NCBI GenBank assembly: GCA_965602225.1
Contig: CBFCYE010000027.1
Location: forward strand, 1 to 35,409
Reading direction: 5' to 3'
Length of the DNA: 35,409 nt
DNA from: Tenderia sp965602225
GTDB lineage: Bacteria > Pseudomonadota > Gammaproteobacteria > Tenderiales > Tenderiaceae
Position 1 is the first letter of the stretch; each line of letters opens with the position of its first letter. The position numbers were made by a program, and so were the translations under genes. The notes under the pieces are model-generated. The model was not told where the DNA came from and ran no database searches. It saw only the letters and a program-made list of their open reading frames with translations. This document shows, in pieces, positions 16,101 to 25,213 of this stretch.

Positions 16101-16690
16101 TTGAGATCGTTATCGACATCGCTTTGTTAGCCTTTCTGGCGATTACCGCTGTGGCTATTGTGCGCATGACAAATCTCTTTGCCATCGTCATGCTGTATGG
16201 GATTTTCAGCCTTTTATCTGCAGGCCTGTTTGTTGTGATGGATGCCCCGGACGTGGCTTTTACCGAGGCAGCTGTAGGTGCTGGTATTTCTACTATATTA
16301 ATGTTGGCCACACTGGCATTGGTGAAAAACCATCATAAATCCCCTTATGAAGAGGCCGCCCCACGAGCCCACCGCCCGTGGTTGCCATTGGCTGTCGTGG
16401 GAATAACCGGCGCTGCACTGATTTATGGCACTTGGGATATCCCGGGATTTGGTGATCCTAATGCGCCAGCTCAAACTCATGTTGCACGATATTACATCGA
16501 AAATTCTGTCCCCGAGACTGGTGTGCCAAATATTGTTACCGCCGTTCTAGCGAGTTATCGCGGATTTGATACCTTAGGCGAAGTCGCTGTTGTCTTTACC
16601 GCAGGTGTTGCCGTGTTGCTGTTAATAGGTGGTAGGCGTCCAAAATCTACTGTTAAGCCGAAGGATGAAAGAGGGCAAGAAGATGCCTAA
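16097..16690 (+). CDS. Short MrpA-like subunit: DUF4040 plus MbhE-like domains
   Basis: The 197-residue membrane protein corresponds to the C-terminal part of long MrpA, equivalent to the MbhD and MbhE subunits of membrane hydrogenases. The first domain contains MLYGIFSLLSAGLFVVMDAPDVAFTEA, including Asp52 and Glu57, acidic residues conserved in DUF4040. The second part (about 105-185) has YIENSVPETGVPNIVTAVLASYRGFDTLGEVAV, typical of MbhE. The large MrpA N-terminal antiporter domain is absent here and may be supplied by the gene at 18927. It is often annotated as subunit B or A. It overlaps mrpB by 8 bases. Confidence 0.88.
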   Translation: MIEIVIDIALLAFLAITAVAIVRMTNLFAIVMLYGIFSLLSAGLFVVMDAPDVAFTEAAVGAGISTILMLATLALVKNHHKSPYEEAAPRAHRPWLPLAVVGITGAALIYGTWDIPGFGDPNAPAQTHVARYYIENSVPETGVPNIVTAVLASYRGFDTLGEVAVVFTAGVAVLLLIGGRRPKSTVKPKDERGQEDA

Positions 16691-17099
16691 CCTGATCCTG
16701 CATGTTGTTTCTAAATTTCTCATTCCGCTGATTATAATTTTTGCTCTTTATGTTCAGTTTCATGGTGATTTCGGGCCAGGTGGTGGCTTTCAAGCTGGAG
16801 TGATTTTCAGTGCTGCCATCATCCTTTATGCCATGGTGTTTGGCCTTGATGCCGCAGAAAATATTATCCCCCCCTACCTGTTGCGAATTCTGGCCAGCCT
16901 TGGCGTCGTGATCTATGCCGGAGTGGGAGTGGTTTCTCTGTTATTGGGCGGAAATTATCTTGATTACAGTGTATTGGGAAGCACACAGATTGCCGGGCAA
17001 CATCTGGGCATACTGTTGGTTGAGTTGGGAGTAGGTATTACCGTTTCTGCGGTCATGCTGATTATCTATTTTGCCTTTGCAGGCAGGGGCAGAGAATAA
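16683..17099 (+). CDS. mrpB: Mrp-type Na+/H+ antiporter subunit B
   Basis: MrpB/MnhB (138 residues) has four membrane segments. The segment LYVQFHGDFGPGGGFQAGVIFSAAII is the family signature. I chose the ATG at 16683, with GAGGG at 16671-16675. The frame opens at a GTG at 16629 inside the preceding gene, which gives no membrane-protein-like extension. It overlaps mrpC by one base. Confidence 0.94.
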   Translation: MPNLILHVVSKFLIPLIIIFALYVQFHGDFGPGGGFQAGVIFSAAIILYAMVFGLDAAENIIPPYLLRILASLGVVIYAGVGVVSLLLGGNYLDYSVLGSTQIAGQHLGILLVELGVGITVSAVMLIIYFAFAGRGRE

Positions 17100-17455
17100 T
17101 GGATTATTTTATTGGCCATTATAATTACTGGGTTGTGATTTTTTTAATGATGGTAGGGCTGTATACAGTTATCAGCAGAGGCAACCTAATAAAAAAAATT
17201 ATCGGACTGAATATCTTTCAGGTGTCTGTCTTTTTTCTTTATATCAACATGAGTACGCTGGAAGGTGGGGCTGCTCCAATTATTGCTGAAGGTGTGACGC
17301 TCTACTCAAACCCGTTGCCGCATGTGTTGATCCTTACCGCAATCGTAGTGGGTGTTGCAACGACTGCGTTGGCTCTGGCATTGGTGGTGCGCATAAAAGA
17401 GGCCTACGGCACTATCGAAGAAGATGAAATTCATCAGCAAGATCATTCTCTGTAA
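17099..17455 (+). CDS. mrpC: Mrp-type Na+/H+ antiporter subunit C (NuoK-like)
   Basis: MrpC (118 residues) is homologous to complex I subunit NuoK. It has three membrane segments and the motif NPLPHVLILTAIVVGVATTALALALVVRI. The segment GLYTVISRGNLIKKIIGLNIFQVSV is also family-typical. It overlaps both neighbours by one base. Confidence 0.95.
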   Translation: MDYFIGHYNYWVVIFLMMVGLYTVISRGNLIKKIIGLNIFQVSVFFLYINMSTLEGGAAPIIAEGVTLYSNPLPHVLILTAIVVGVATTALALALVVRIKEAYGTIEEDEIHQQDHSL

Positions 17456-18930
17456 TGGAAAATCACCTTAGCCTGCTGCTTGTTGTTATACCGCTTATTG
17501 CGGCCCCCATTGTCGCTGTTTTACCGCGAGGGCGACTCCCATGGGTGGTTACTTTGGTGGTTACTACGCTGTGTGCTGTTCTTGCAGGCATGCAGCTATG
17601 GGCTGTGCTTCATGATGGGGTGATCAGTTATGAACTGGGAGGATGGGCTCCTCCCTGGGGAATTGAATATCGTATTGATGCAGTCAATGCATTTGTTGCA
17701 CTGATTGTTGCAAGTATTGCGGCTATTACATTGCCTTATGCGCTACTCAGTGTAGAGAAAGAGATTCCTGAGCATCAGATTCCACTGTTCTATAGCGCTT
17801 TGTTGCTCTGTCTGGCAGGCTTGTTAGGGATCACCCAAACAGGTGATATTTTTAATGTCTTTGTCTTTTTGGAAATATCATCGCTCTCTTCATATGCACT
17901 GATTAGCCTTGGAAAAAACCGACAAGCGCTGACTTCTGCCTATCAATACCTGATCATGGGTACCATTGGTGCTACCTTCTTCTTAATCGGTGTCGGTCTG
18001 ATTTATTCACAAACCGGCACCTTGAATATGCAGGATCTGGCAAATCTTCTGCCCGAGGTGTTTCACACTAAAACGGTTAGCACCGGCTTTGCATTCATTC
18101 TCATTGGCATCGCACTCAAGTTGGCGTTGTTTCCCCTGCACCTTTGGTTGCCCAATGCCTATACTTATGCACCATCGGTGGTAACGATTTTCCTTGCCGC
18201 AACGGCTACCAAGGTCGCCCTTTATGTGATGCTTCGGGTACTGTTTATCGTGTTTCCGCATAGCTTTTCATTTGCAACGCCCACCGAAGAGCTATTTATA
18301 GTCGCCGGTATTAGCAGCATTATCATCGCGTCAATTTATGCCATTTATCAGGAAGATGTTAAACGATTATTGGCCTACTCCAGTGTTGCACAAATTGGTT
18401 ATATGGCACTGGGGATTGGCTTTTCATCTGCAATGGGTGTTACCGCAACATTGATTCACCTTTTCAATCATGCACTAATGAAAGGCGCATTGTTTATGGC
18501 AGTCGGTGCCATTATTTATCGTATCGGTACATGTCGCATAGGAGACATTCATGGGCTGGGCAAACAGATGCCCTGGACCTTCGGTGCCATTATCGTTGGC
18601 GGACTGAGTCTCGTTGGTGTACCTGGCACGGCTGGGTTTATAAGTAAATGGTATCTTGTGTCAGCTGCGCTGAACAACGAGGCGTGGATCGCTGTTGGCG
18701 TTATTCTGATAGGTTCTCTGCTCGCAGTGGTCTATGTGGGGAAAATAATTGAAGCACTCTATTTTAAACCCGTCTCAGACGCCGGAAAATTAGTGAAAGA
18801 GGCGCCGTTACTTTTATTGGTGCCTACCTGGGTTTTAGTGTTGGCTAATATCTACTTTGGTTTAAATACTGAATTAACAGTGGGTGTTGCAGAAAAAGCG
18901 GTAGCGATTTTGAGAGTAATGGATATATGA
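17455..18930 (+). CDS. mrpD: Mrp antiporter subunit D (first proton-channel subunit)
   Basis: The 491-residue polytopic protein belongs to the NuoL/M/N-MrpA/D family. Conserved charged residues are in place: Glu140 (FVFLEISSLSSY) and Lys222 (GIALKLALFPLHLWLPNAY), matching the Glu137 and Lys219 shown to matter in Bacillus MrpD, plus a later lysine in LFNHALMKGALF and GFISKWYL near TM12. The sequence GLSLVGVPGTAGFISKWYL is typical of MrpD. Of the three large subunits in this operon it is the closest to classical MrpD and sits directly after MrpC, as in standard operons. Confidence 0.92.
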   Translation: MENHLSLLLVVIPLIAAPIVAVLPRGRLPWVVTLVVTTLCAVLAGMQLWAVLHDGVISYELGGWAPPWGIEYRIDAVNAFVALIVASIAAITLPYALLSVEKEIPEHQIPLFYSALLLCLAGLLGITQTGDIFNVFVFLEISSLSSYALISLGKNRQALTSAYQYLIMGTIGATFFLIGVGLIYSQTGTLNMQDLANLLPEVFHTKTVSTGFAFILIGIALKLALFPLHLWLPNAYTYAPSVVTIFLAATATKVALYVMLRVLFIVFPHSFSFATPTEELFIVAGISSIIIASIYAIYQEDVKRLLAYSSVAQIGYMALGIGFSSAMGVTATLIHLFNHALMKGALFMAVGAIIYRIGTCRIGDIHGLGKQMPWTFGAIIVGGLSLVGVPGTAGFISKWYLVSAALNNEAWIAVGVILIGSLLAVVYVGKIIEALYFKPVSDAGKLVKEAPLLLLVPTWVLVLANIYFGLNTELTVGVAEKAVAILRVMDI

Positions 18931-20393
18931 GCAGTGAAATGCTGCTTATAGCAACGCTTCTTCTGCCCTTGATTGGAGCCGTTGGCATTATTGCTACTGG
19001 GCGAAACCCTAATCTTAGGGAAGGGGTAACACTTGTAACGGCTTTGCTCATTGCGATTCTGGTGGTAATAATAGCTGGTCGATTCATGAGTGGGGAGCAG
19101 TTTGCGCTAACCGTTATTGAACCACTGCCTGGAATAGCCATCGCTTTTAAGATTGAAGCGCTCGGGATGCTGTTTGCGCTGGTTGCTGGCCTGTTATGGC
19201 TTGTAACATCTATCTACGCCATTGGTTACATGCGTAGTCATCACGAAAAAAATCAAACACGTTTTTTCGCTGCATTTGCCATTGCCATCACCTGTACATT
19301 GGGTATAGCGTTTTCTGATAATTTGTTTACGCTATTTCTGTTTTATGAGCTATTGACACTTTCCACTTATTCACTCGTTACCCACGCAGGTACGCCAGAG
19401 GCAAAACGTGGGGGACGTATTTATCTCGGTATATTGCTGGGGACATCTATTGGCTTCTTCCTGCTTGCCATTTTAGTTACATGGTTTGTTTCAGGTAGTG
19501 TCGATTTCGAGCAAGGAGGGATATTAGCAGGCAAACTTGATCCAGCATGGGCGGGATTGCTTTATGCGCTATTTCTATTTGGTATAGGTAAAGCGGCGAT
19601 TATGCCTTTTCACCGCTGGTTGCCTGCGGCAATGGTCGCACCAACCCCTGTGAGCGCTCTACTGCACGCAGTGGCGGTTGTTAAGGCGGGTGTGTTCACG
19701 CTACTTAAAGTAACGATTTATATTTTTGGTAGTGATTTTATTTTGTCCAATAATGTGACCGGCGGTTTAATTTGGATTGCGGCAGCAACTATACTGTTCG
19801 CGTCCATGATTGCTATGACCAAGGACAATCTCAAGGCGCGTTTGGCATACTCTACAATAAGCCAACTAAGTTACATTTCACTGGGTGCAATGCTTGCAAG
19901 CAAGTCTGGGCTTATTGGCGCTTCAATGCATATTGTCATGCACGCGTGTGCAAAAATAACCCTCTTTTTCGCCGCCGGTGCCATCTTTGTTGTCACGCAT
20001 AAAAAACTTGTCAGTGAACTGAATGGTTTAGGCCGAGCGATGCCGATTACCTTTGCGGCATTTTTTATTGGCACCTTAAGCATTATTGGCTTACCACCTT
20101 TTGGTGGCATGTGGAGCAAGTGGTACCTTGGATTAGGCGCGGCTGAGACGGGTCAGCTATTACTGCTTGCGGTGTTAATGATTAGCTCGCTGTTAAACAT
20201 TGTCTACCTGCTGCCTATTCCTATCCGAGCCTTTTTCAGTAAACCAGCCAGTGGTGAACATTATACGGAGATAGCTGAAGCGCCAAAAACAATATTATTA
20301 GCCATGATTGTTACCTCAACGGCATGCGTCATATTGTTTTTTTACCCTGACCCAATTTATCAGCTGGCAAATTTAGCTGCTGGAGGCTCTTGA
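18927..20393 (+). CDS. MrpA/NuoL-like proton-channel subunit (second)
   Basis: The 488-residue polytopic protein is from the same family. Glu141 (FLFYELLTLSTYSL), Lys222 (GIGKAAIMPFHRWLP), Lys253 (HAVAVVKAGVFTLLK) and later lysines (HACAKITLFF, GMWSKWYLG) are kept. The HAVAVVKAGVF block resembles the N-terminal half of MrpA and NuoL more than MrpD. Since the operon's MrpA is short, this protein is a good candidate for the missing MrpA N-terminal module. It overlaps the previous gene by 4 bases. Function as an antiporter half is inferred from the retained residues. Confidence 0.88.
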   Translation: MSSEMLLIATLLLPLIGAVGIIATGRNPNLREGVTLVTALLIAILVVIIAGRFMSGEQFALTVIEPLPGIAIAFKIEALGMLFALVAGLLWLVTSIYAIGYMRSHHEKNQTRFFAAFAIAITCTLGIAFSDNLFTLFLFYELLTLSTYSLVTHAGTPEAKRGGRIYLGILLGTSIGFFLLAILVTWFVSGSVDFEQGGILAGKLDPAWAGLLYALFLFGIGKAAIMPFHRWLPAAMVAPTPVSALLHAVAVVKAGVFTLLKVTIYIFGSDFILSNNVTGGLIWIAAATILFASMIAMTKDNLKARLAYSTISQLSYISLGAMLASKSGLIGASMHIVMHACAKITLFFAAGAIFVVTHKKLVSELNGLGRAMPITFAAFFIGTLSIIGLPPFGGMWSKWYLGLGAAETGQLLLLAVLMISSLLNIVYLLPIPIRAFFSKPASGEHYTEIAEAPKTILLAMIVTSTACVILFFYPDPIYQLANLAAGGS

Positions 20394-20394
20394 G

Positions 20395-20649
20395 ATGCCT
20401 GATCAAAACCAAAAAGTATATTTGTTCGATAAGCCCAAAAATGTCAGCCGACTGCTCAACGGGTTTTATGTAATTTGTGTTCTATTGGTAATCGCTGATT
20501 TTATCGTCCACCGCCATATTGGTTTTGGTTGGGAGGAAATACCCGCTTTTTACGCCATTTACGGTTTCGCAGCCTGTGTAGTGTTGGTTGTCATCGCAAA
20601 AAAGATGCGCAAAATTGTGATGCGAAAGGAAGATTATTACGATGAGTGA
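20395..20649 (+). CDS. Unrecognised two-helix membrane protein in the mrp operon
   Basis: I do not recognise this 84-residue protein. It has two predicted membrane helices (about 20-38, LLNGFYVICVLLVIADFIV; about 51-68, AFYAIYGFAACVVLVVIAK). The N-terminus is polar, the linker contains HRHIGFGWEEIP, and the tail is strongly charged (KKMRKIVMRKEDYYDE). It starts 1 base after the preceding stop and overlaps the next gene by 8 bases, so it is certainly co-translated with the Mrp subunits. It may be a small accessory or assembly subunit. It is not one of the classical Mrp A-G types. Confidence 0.75.
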   Translation: MPDQNQKVYLFDKPKNVSRLLNGFYVICVLLVIADFIVHRHIGFGWEEIPAFYAIYGFAACVVLVVIAKKMRKIVMRKEDYYDE

Positions 20650-22336
20650 GCTGGCTCCTTTTGTTCTATATTTTATTGCAGCGCTACTAGCAGCCGTTAC
20701 TCACGGGCCTCTTCGCCAGCTTATATTGCTGGTTACACCTGTCATTACAGGTTTGCATTTATGGTTGAATATTGATGTTGGCTCATTAGTTACTCATCCT
20801 GTTATGAGTTATGAGTTAACCGTTATGCGAACGGATAAACTCAGCATACTATTTGCTTATCTCTTCTGTATTGCCAGTTTTATAGCGGCTATTTTCTCTC
20901 TCCACGTAAAAGACACAAAACAGCATGTCGCCGGTTTAATGTATGCAGGCAGTGCGCTGGGTGCCGTGTTTGCGGGTGATCTTATTACCCTGTTTATTTT
21001 TTGGGAGCTGCTGGCAATAAGCTCTGTGTTTCTCATCTGGGCACGAGGCACTGAGCGCGCATTCAAGGCAGGCATGCGCTACCTGATCTTTCAAGTCCTG
21101 TCAGGGGTGCTGTTATTAGCCGGGGCATTGGTTTATTTCCATGACACAGGTTCATTGGCGTTTAACCACATTGGACTGGAGAGCACTGCAGGTTGGCTGA
21201 TATTTATCGCCTTTGGTATTAAAAGCGCATTTCCTTTTTTACATAGTTGGCTTACCGATGGCTATCCCGAAGCAACAGTGACTGGCACGGTATTTCTTTC
21301 AGCCTTTACAACCAAGGTTGCTGTGTATGCCTTGGCGCGTGGTTTTGCCGGTGAAGAAATCCTGATTTATATCGGCGTGACTATGGCCTGCTTTCCTATT
21401 TTCTATGCTGTTATCGAGAATGATCTGCGAAAAGTACTCGCCTATAGTTTGATCAACCAGGTGGGTTTCATGGTGACGGGTATTGGTATTGGAACCGCAC
21501 TGGCATTAAATGGTGCAGTCGCTCACGCCTTTAGTGATGTCATTTTTAAAGGACTGCTTTTTATGTCCATGGGTGCTGTGTTGTATCGCGCTGGTAATAT
21601 TAATGGCTCTGATTTGGGTGGGCTTTATAAGTCCATGCCCAAAACCACAGTGCTTTGTATCGTCGGTGCGTTATCAATTTCCGCATTCCCCCTCTTTAGT
21701 GGCTTTATCAGTAAGTCCATGGTGATGACTGCGATGATGCAAGAAGACTATGGTTACTTGTGGCTATTGATGTTGTTTGCTTCAGCCGGTGTATTCCATC
21801 ATGCGGGAATCAAGATTCCCTACTTTGCATTTTTTGCCCATGACTCTGGCATTCGTACCCAGGAAGCGCCAACAAACATGTTAATCGCAATGACGATTGC
21901 AGCTGTATTGTGCATTTTTATTGGTACACAACCTCAATACCTATATGCGCTGTTACCCTGGGAAGTGGATTACTGGCCATACGATACAACCCATGTTCTC
22001 GCACAATTACAGTTGTTGTTTTTCTCGGCGTTAGCGTTTGTCTGGTTAAACAAAAAAGGCTTATATCCACCTGAGTTACATTCGATAAATTTGGATGCGG
22101 AGTGGTTTTATCGCAAATTATTGCCAGCGGGGGCTCAACGGGGAGTCATTTTTCTTCGTAATACAAAAGAGTCCGCCATGGCGATGGTAATTGCACCTGC
22201 ACAGGGTATTCGAGTGATGTTCTCTAAATCTCCACTTGCCAAATATTATCTCTCAGAAAGCTGGCCTACTGGGAGCATGGTATTCTGGATTTCAATTATT
22301 CTTGCCGCTTATTTGTTGTTGGATATCTTTGGGTAG
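20642..22336 (+). CDS. Mrp antiporter subunit D-like (third proton-channel subunit)
   Basis: The 564-residue polytopic protein is of the MrpD/NuoM type. Glu122 (FIFWELLAISSVFL), Lys194 (FGIKSAFPFLHSWLTDGYPEA), a lysine in DVIFKGLLFMS and SGFISKSMV are conserved. It is about 70 residues longer than MrpD, with a C-terminal extension that includes WFYRKLLPAGAQRG and a last membrane helix (about 540-560). It overlaps the 84-residue gene by 8 bases and is the last gene of the operon. Three such subunits imply more ion-translocating units than in the seven-subunit complex, if all assemble together. Confidence 0.88.
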   Translation: MSELAPFVLYFIAALLAAVTHGPLRQLILLVTPVITGLHLWLNIDVGSLVTHPVMSYELTVMRTDKLSILFAYLFCIASFIAAIFSLHVKDTKQHVAGLMYAGSALGAVFAGDLITLFIFWELLAISSVFLIWARGTERAFKAGMRYLIFQVLSGVLLLAGALVYFHDTGSLAFNHIGLESTAGWLIFIAFGIKSAFPFLHSWLTDGYPEATVTGTVFLSAFTTKVAVYALARGFAGEEILIYIGVTMACFPIFYAVIENDLRKVLAYSLINQVGFMVTGIGIGTALALNGAVAHAFSDVIFKGLLFMSMGAVLYRAGNINGSDLGGLYKSMPKTTVLCIVGALSISAFPLFSGFISKSMVMTAMMQEDYGYLWLLMLFASAGVFHHAGIKIPYFAFFAHDSGIRTQEAPTNMLIAMTIAAVLCIFIGTQPQYLYALLPWEVDYWPYDTTHVLAQLQLLFFSALAFVWLNKKGLYPPELHSINLDAEWFYRKLLPAGAQRGVIFLRNTKESAMAMVIAPAQGIRVMFSKSPLAKYYLSESWPTGSMVFWISIILAAYLLLDIFG

Positions 22337-22355
22337 GCGCTTTATGGATACGGAC

Positions 22356-22383
22356 TGTTCTGGTCAATCCAAACCGGACAGCC
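22356..22383 (+). repeat. Solo IS3-like end downstream of the mrp operon
   Basis: TGTTCTGGTCAATCCA continues into AACCGGACAGCC. It is nearly the same as the IS relic end at 14176 and in the same orientation, but no transposase sequence follows. Its two halves (CTGTTCTGGT and ACCGGACAG) can also pair, so it may now act as the 3-prime hairpin of the mrp transcript. Confidence 0.5.
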
Positions 22384-22395
22384 CCAATTTAGTTA

Positions 22396-22425
22396 TTGAC
22401 GTAATAATGAAGCCTACGTTTTAAA
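22396..22425 (+). promoter_or_regulatory. Candidate promoter of the addB-addA-like operon
   Basis: TTGACG (22396-22401) is followed 18 bases later by TTTAAA (22420-22425). The -35 is good and the -10 weak. It lies in the 200-base gap before the addB-like gene; a hairpin TACAGC-CGTG-GCTGTA follows at 22438-22453. Confidence 0.25.
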
Positions 22426-22537
22426 GGGATAAGTGTGTACAGCCGTGGCTGTATTCATAGCCAGGAATTTTCCCTCGTTCGACAGATAGTTTCCAGTAAA
22501 CTGTGGCCTAATATTTTTACTGCTCCTGGAGCAAGCC

Positions 22538-25213
22538 TTGTCAGAATTGTTGGAAAAGATTGCCGCTGGCTGTACCGTTCTGACGGTAAACAGCCGTCTC
22601 GCCCTGCATTTACACAAGGACTACGAGGTCTGGCAGCGACAGCAGGGTAATAGTTGTTGGGCCACGCCAGCGATCATCCCCTGGGGCGCCTGGTTGCAGC
22701 AGCAGTGGCAAGAGGCCGAGTTTCATCAGGCCGGTAACCTGCCTGTGATGCTGACGGCTGAGCAGTCGCAGGCAGTCTGGGAGGCGGTGATCCAGTCATC
22801 TGACGAGGCCTTGTTGAATATTCCGGCTACGGCACGGTCAGCGATGCAGGCCTGGCGGCTGTTGCAACAGTGGAATCTCGCCCCGGAAATTTTGATATCA
22901 GAAGACAATCTCGACAGCGCCGCTTTTTACCGCTGGGCCAAAGAATTTCGCCGTCGTTGCCAAACCCACAACTGGCTCGACGAGGCCGCCTTGCCGACCT
23001 GGCTTTGCCAAACTCTGCAGGCAGGTGAATTACAGTCGCCGCAACAGGTGCTGTTGTTCGGCTTTGATGAACTGACACCGCAGCACCAGTCCGTCATCGA
23101 AGCATTGCAGGTGCAGGGCACCAGCGTTGAGTTAATCGAGCCTAAATCATCGACAACAACCGTCGTCTCGTTGCAGCCCTGCGCCGACAGCCAATCTGAA
23201 ATCAGAGAGGTGGCATTGTGGTTGCGGCATCTGTTGGAGCAGGGTGTGATGCCTAGCGCTGCCCCGATTGGGATAGTTGTGCCGGATCTGTCTGGTCTGC
23301 GTGGTGACATCGAGCGTATCTTTGATGAAGTGCTCATGCCGGCTACGGTGCTGGAGCTGAATCAAAAACCCATCCGTCCCTATAATATTTCGCTGGGCCA
23401 GCCGATGGCGCAGTTGCCGGTGATCCACGCTGCCTTAAGCCTGTTTGATGTGTTGCGCGGACCAAGCCCCCTGGCCAACTGGAGTCGTCTATTGTTGTCG
23501 CCCTGGTTGGGTGGTGCTGATGAGGAATTGAGTCAGCGGGCGCTGGTCGATGCCTCCTTGCGTCGTCATGGTGAGGCAACGTTGAGTCTGAAACAGGTCT
23601 TGTATCACGCCGATAAAAACGGCTGTGAATTGCTAACAGCCCTATTACTGCGGCTACAGCAGAGTATTGCCAATTTTTCTACCAAGCAGTCGCCCGATGC
23701 CTGGGTTAATAGTTTTCAGTTGTTGTTGCAACAGGCCGGTTGGCCCGGTGACCGTAGCCTTGATAGTGGAAGCTTTCAGACCATTCAGGCTTGGAAAAAG
23801 ATGTTGTCACGTTTTGCCAGCCTGAGTCAGGTCACCGCCAATCTCAGCTTTAGTCAGGCCCTTAAACAATTACGCCAACTGGCCAATTCCACCCTGTTCC
23901 AGGCGCAGAGTAATAACGAGCCGGTGCAGGTGTTGGGCGTGTTGGAGGCCGCCGGGGTGCGCTTTAGTCACTGCTGGCTGATGGGGCTACATGATGGTGT
24001 CTGGCCGCCGGCTACCTCGCCCAATCCATTTTTGCCCATCGAGCTGCAACGGCGTTTCAATATGCCCCATGCCTCGGCCGAACGCGAACTGGCCTATGCA
24101 GAGCAGATCAGCAAACGGCTGTTTGCAGCAGCGCCTGAAGTGATCGTCAGTTACCCGTGTCGTGAAGGCGACAGCGATCTGCGTCCCAGTCCTTTGATTG
24201 CCGATAAACCGCTATTACAGCAGGCACCGTGGTTGGACAAAGTGCAGCCGCGTTTTCGTGAGCAGTTATTTGAGTCGGCACAACTGCAGCAATACAGTGA
24301 TTGGAATGCACCTGAACTGGCTATGGGCACGCAGGTGCGTGGCGGCACCAGCATCTTCAAAGATCAGGCTGCCTGTCCCTTCCGCGCCTTTGGTCGGCAC
24401 AGACTCAATGCCGAAGGTCTGGACGAACCGGAGCTGGGCTTGAATGCCGCCGAACGCGGCAACTTGGTGCATGACTTGATGGAAAAACTGTGGCTGGAGT
24501 TGAAAGATCAACAAACACTCAATCGACTTGATGACAGCGCTCTGCAACAACTGGTTGATAAAGTCGTAGCGGAATTGCTGGCCGCTGAAGCACGTAAATA
24601 TCCGCAGGTCTTCAGCGAACGTTTTACTGCACTGGAACAGGCCCGTCTGGTTAAGTTGACCGTGGCCTGGTTGGAGCTGGAACGACAACGGGCACCGTTT
24701 ACGGTGGCCGCAGTCGAGCAACAGCGACAGGTGACGTTGGCCGGGCTGGAGATGAAGGTCAAGGCCGATCGCATCGACCAGCTTGAATCAGGTGGTCAGA
24801 TGATCATCGATTACAAGACCGGCAAGACCAGCGTCAACGATTGGTTTGGTACCCGGCCCAATGAACCACAACTGCCTTTATATGCAGCTACTAGCGATCA
24901 GGAGGTCACCGCGCTGGCCTTTGCCACCCTGCGTACCGGTGACGTGGCCTTGAAAGGTGTTAGCCGAGATAAAAATATCGCCAAGGGCATTAAACCCGGT
25001 GAGGTGGATTGGTATGTGCAACAGGGGCTGTGGCTCGATGAACTGAATCGCCTTGGTGAAAATTTCCGCCAAGGTCAGGCCGAGGTCGATCCCAAGGATG
25101 CCTTTAGCCACAGCAGCAAGGCCTGTATGTTTTGCGACCTGGGGCCGCTGTGTCGAATCAACGAGTTGAACATTGCTAGCCTGGATGAAGAGGGAGTGGA
25201 TGGCGATGAGTAA
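22538..25213 (+). CDS. AddB-like PD-(D/E)XK nuclease, double-strand-break repair
   Basis: The 891-residue protein fits the proteobacterial AddB-like family (inactivated helicase fold with a C-terminal RecB-type nuclease). The helicase-like part spans about 1-600. The nuclease has LVHDLMEKLW and the catalytic IIDYKTGK with Asp758 and Lys760. Four cysteines, C613 (ACPFRAF) and C863, C866, C872 (CMFCDLGPLC), match the AddB iron-sulfur staple. The TTG start at 22538 is supported by GGAG at 22528-22531. It overlaps the addA-like gene by 8 bases. Together they probably resect double-strand breaks for RecA loading, in the manner of RecBCD. Confidence 0.88.
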   Translation: MSELLEKIAAGCTVLTVNSRLALHLHKDYEVWQRQQGNSCWATPAIIPWGAWLQQQWQEAEFHQAGNLPVMLTAEQSQAVWEAVIQSSDEALLNIPATARSAMQAWRLLQQWNLAPEILISEDNLDSAAFYRWAKEFRRRCQTHNWLDEAALPTWLCQTLQAGELQSPQQVLLFGFDELTPQHQSVIEALQVQGTSVELIEPKSSTTTVVSLQPCADSQSEIREVALWLRHLLEQGVMPSAAPIGIVVPDLSGLRGDIERIFDEVLMPATVLELNQKPIRPYNISLGQPMAQLPVIHAALSLFDVLRGPSPLANWSRLLLSPWLGGADEELSQRALVDASLRRHGEATLSLKQVLYHADKNGCELLTALLLRLQQSIANFSTKQSPDAWVNSFQLLLQQAGWPGDRSLDSGSFQTIQAWKKMLSRFASLSQVTANLSFSQALKQLRQLANSTLFQAQSNNEPVQVLGVLEAAGVRFSHCWLMGLHDGVWPPATSPNPFLPIELQRRFNMPHASAERELAYAEQISKRLFAAAPEVIVSYPCREGDSDLRPSPLIADKPLLQQAPWLDKVQPRFREQLFESAQLQQYSDWNAPELAMGTQVRGGTSIFKDQAACPFRAFGRHRLNAEGLDEPELGLNAAERGNLVHDLMEKLWLELKDQQTLNRLDDSALQQLVDKVVAELLAAEARKYPQVFSERFTALEQARLVKLTVAWLELERQRAPFTVAAVEQQRQVTLAGLEMKVKADRIDQLESGGQMIIDYKTGKTSVNDWFGTRPNEPQLPLYAATSDQEVTALAFATLRTGDVALKGVSRDKNIAKGIKPGEVDWYVQQGLWLDELNRLGENFRQGQAEVDPKDAFSHSSKACMFCDLGPLCRINELNIASLDEEGVDGDE

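Noticed and set aside
22522..22532. Palindrome GCTCCTGGAGC covering the addB-like ribosome-binding site
   Set aside because: The centre leaves no room for a loop of three or more bases unless the stem shrinks to three pairs, so it cannot sequester the site effectively.
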